From Candidatus Sulfopaludibacter sp. SbA3 (GTDB lineage Bacteria; Acidobacteriota; Vicinamibacteria; Vicinamibacterales; UBA2999), in the NCBI GenBank assembly GCA_945866285.1, contig CAMBHC010000175.1:1-6187 (forward strand): a stretch of 6,187 bases of DNA, given 5' to 3'. Every line of letters starts with the position of its first letter. Positions within the stretch are counted from its first letter, which is position 1. The notes beneath the pieces were generated by a model, which saw only the letters and a program-made list of their open reading frames with translations, did no database searches and was not told the DNA's origin. Position numbers and translations under genes: made by a program. This document shows, piece after piece, positions 5,999 to 6,187 of the stretch.

Positions 5999-6187
5999 CT
6001 ACGGCTTCGCCTCAGGCGTCCAATTCAGCAGCAGCGTGATCGGCGCGCCCGCCTCGCCCAGCACCGTGTTGAGGAGAAAGCGCCCGTCGCGGGTCACGTC
6101 GTACTGCCGGCCTAGGCCACCATCCGTACCGCCACCGAAAACCCGCGTGGGAAAGAGCACCACCGGTGCGCCCGGCGCGACGCTCGT
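5999..6187 (-). CDS. C-terminal fragment of a WD40/TolB-like protein, possibly a Ser/Thr kinase sensor domain
   Basis: A minus-strand frame enters from the right edge and runs 62 codons to a TAG at 6001-5999. The peptide contains the pattern GGTDGGLGRQYDVTRDGR, then FLLNTVLGEAGAPITLLLNW, ending TPEAKP. A QYDV-x-x-DGRFL-x-NT strand followed by a PIT-hydrophobic-NW terminus is, from recalled family knowledge, typical of the last propeller blade of WD40/PD40 (TolB-like) proteins in Acidobacteria. These are often C-terminal to a Ser/Thr protein kinase domain. The kinase part, if present, lies outside the window, so only the propeller end is supported. It is transcribed in the same direction as the nuclease gene, 289 bp upstream of it. 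Confidence 0.7.
   Translation of the reverse strand, partial: TSVAPGAPVVLFPTRVFGGGTDGGLGRQYDVTRDGRFLLNTVLGEAGAPITLLLNWTPEAKP

Noticed and set aside
5767..6039. Plus-strand open frame of 90 codons
   Set aside because: There is no ribosome binding site, its product is low-complexity and Arg/Ser/Pro-rich, and it overlaps the better supported minus-strand C-terminus at 5999-6187.

Overview
The window looks like chromosomal DNA from a high-GC bacterium, most likely an acidobacterium of the Vicinamibacteria type. This is inferred from the strong G/C bias at third codon positions, a minus-strand C-terminus resembling the WD40/TolB-like sensor proteins (often fused to Ser/Thr kinases) that are abundant in that group, and the gene families present. 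No rRNA, tRNA, transposase or CRISPR signal was seen.

Layout: positions 3-152 (+) hold the last 49 codons of an unrecognised gene. A three-gene plus-strand operon follows: a DUF305 lipoprotein (229-891), then two paralogous secreted seven-bladed beta-propeller proteins of the LVIVD-repeat type (888-2789 and 2830-4764). The first junction is a translationally coupled ATGA overlap. The second holds a short hairpin and a good ribosome binding site. The operon ends in two adjacent hairpins, the second a strong intrinsic terminator (4800-4834). Convergent to it on the minus strand are a secreted S1/P1-type zinc nuclease (4852-5709) and, 289 bp further upstream, the C-terminal 62 residues of the probable WD40/TolB-like protein (5999-6187).

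The part most worth attention is the DUF305 plus twin-propeller operon. All three products carry export signals. The DUF305 protein has paired His-His/Met motifs of the kind linked to copper binding in this family, and a His/Met-rich loop. Both propellers keep the same eight cysteines and six histidines. Four of those histidines begin a repeated H-x-x-[S/T]-hydrophobic motif in four consecutive blades, where inner strands should face the central channel. A metal-binding or redox role outside the cytoplasm is a reasonable but unproven inference. The two propeller genes are a tandem duplication, with identical DNA runs of 47 and 45 nt.
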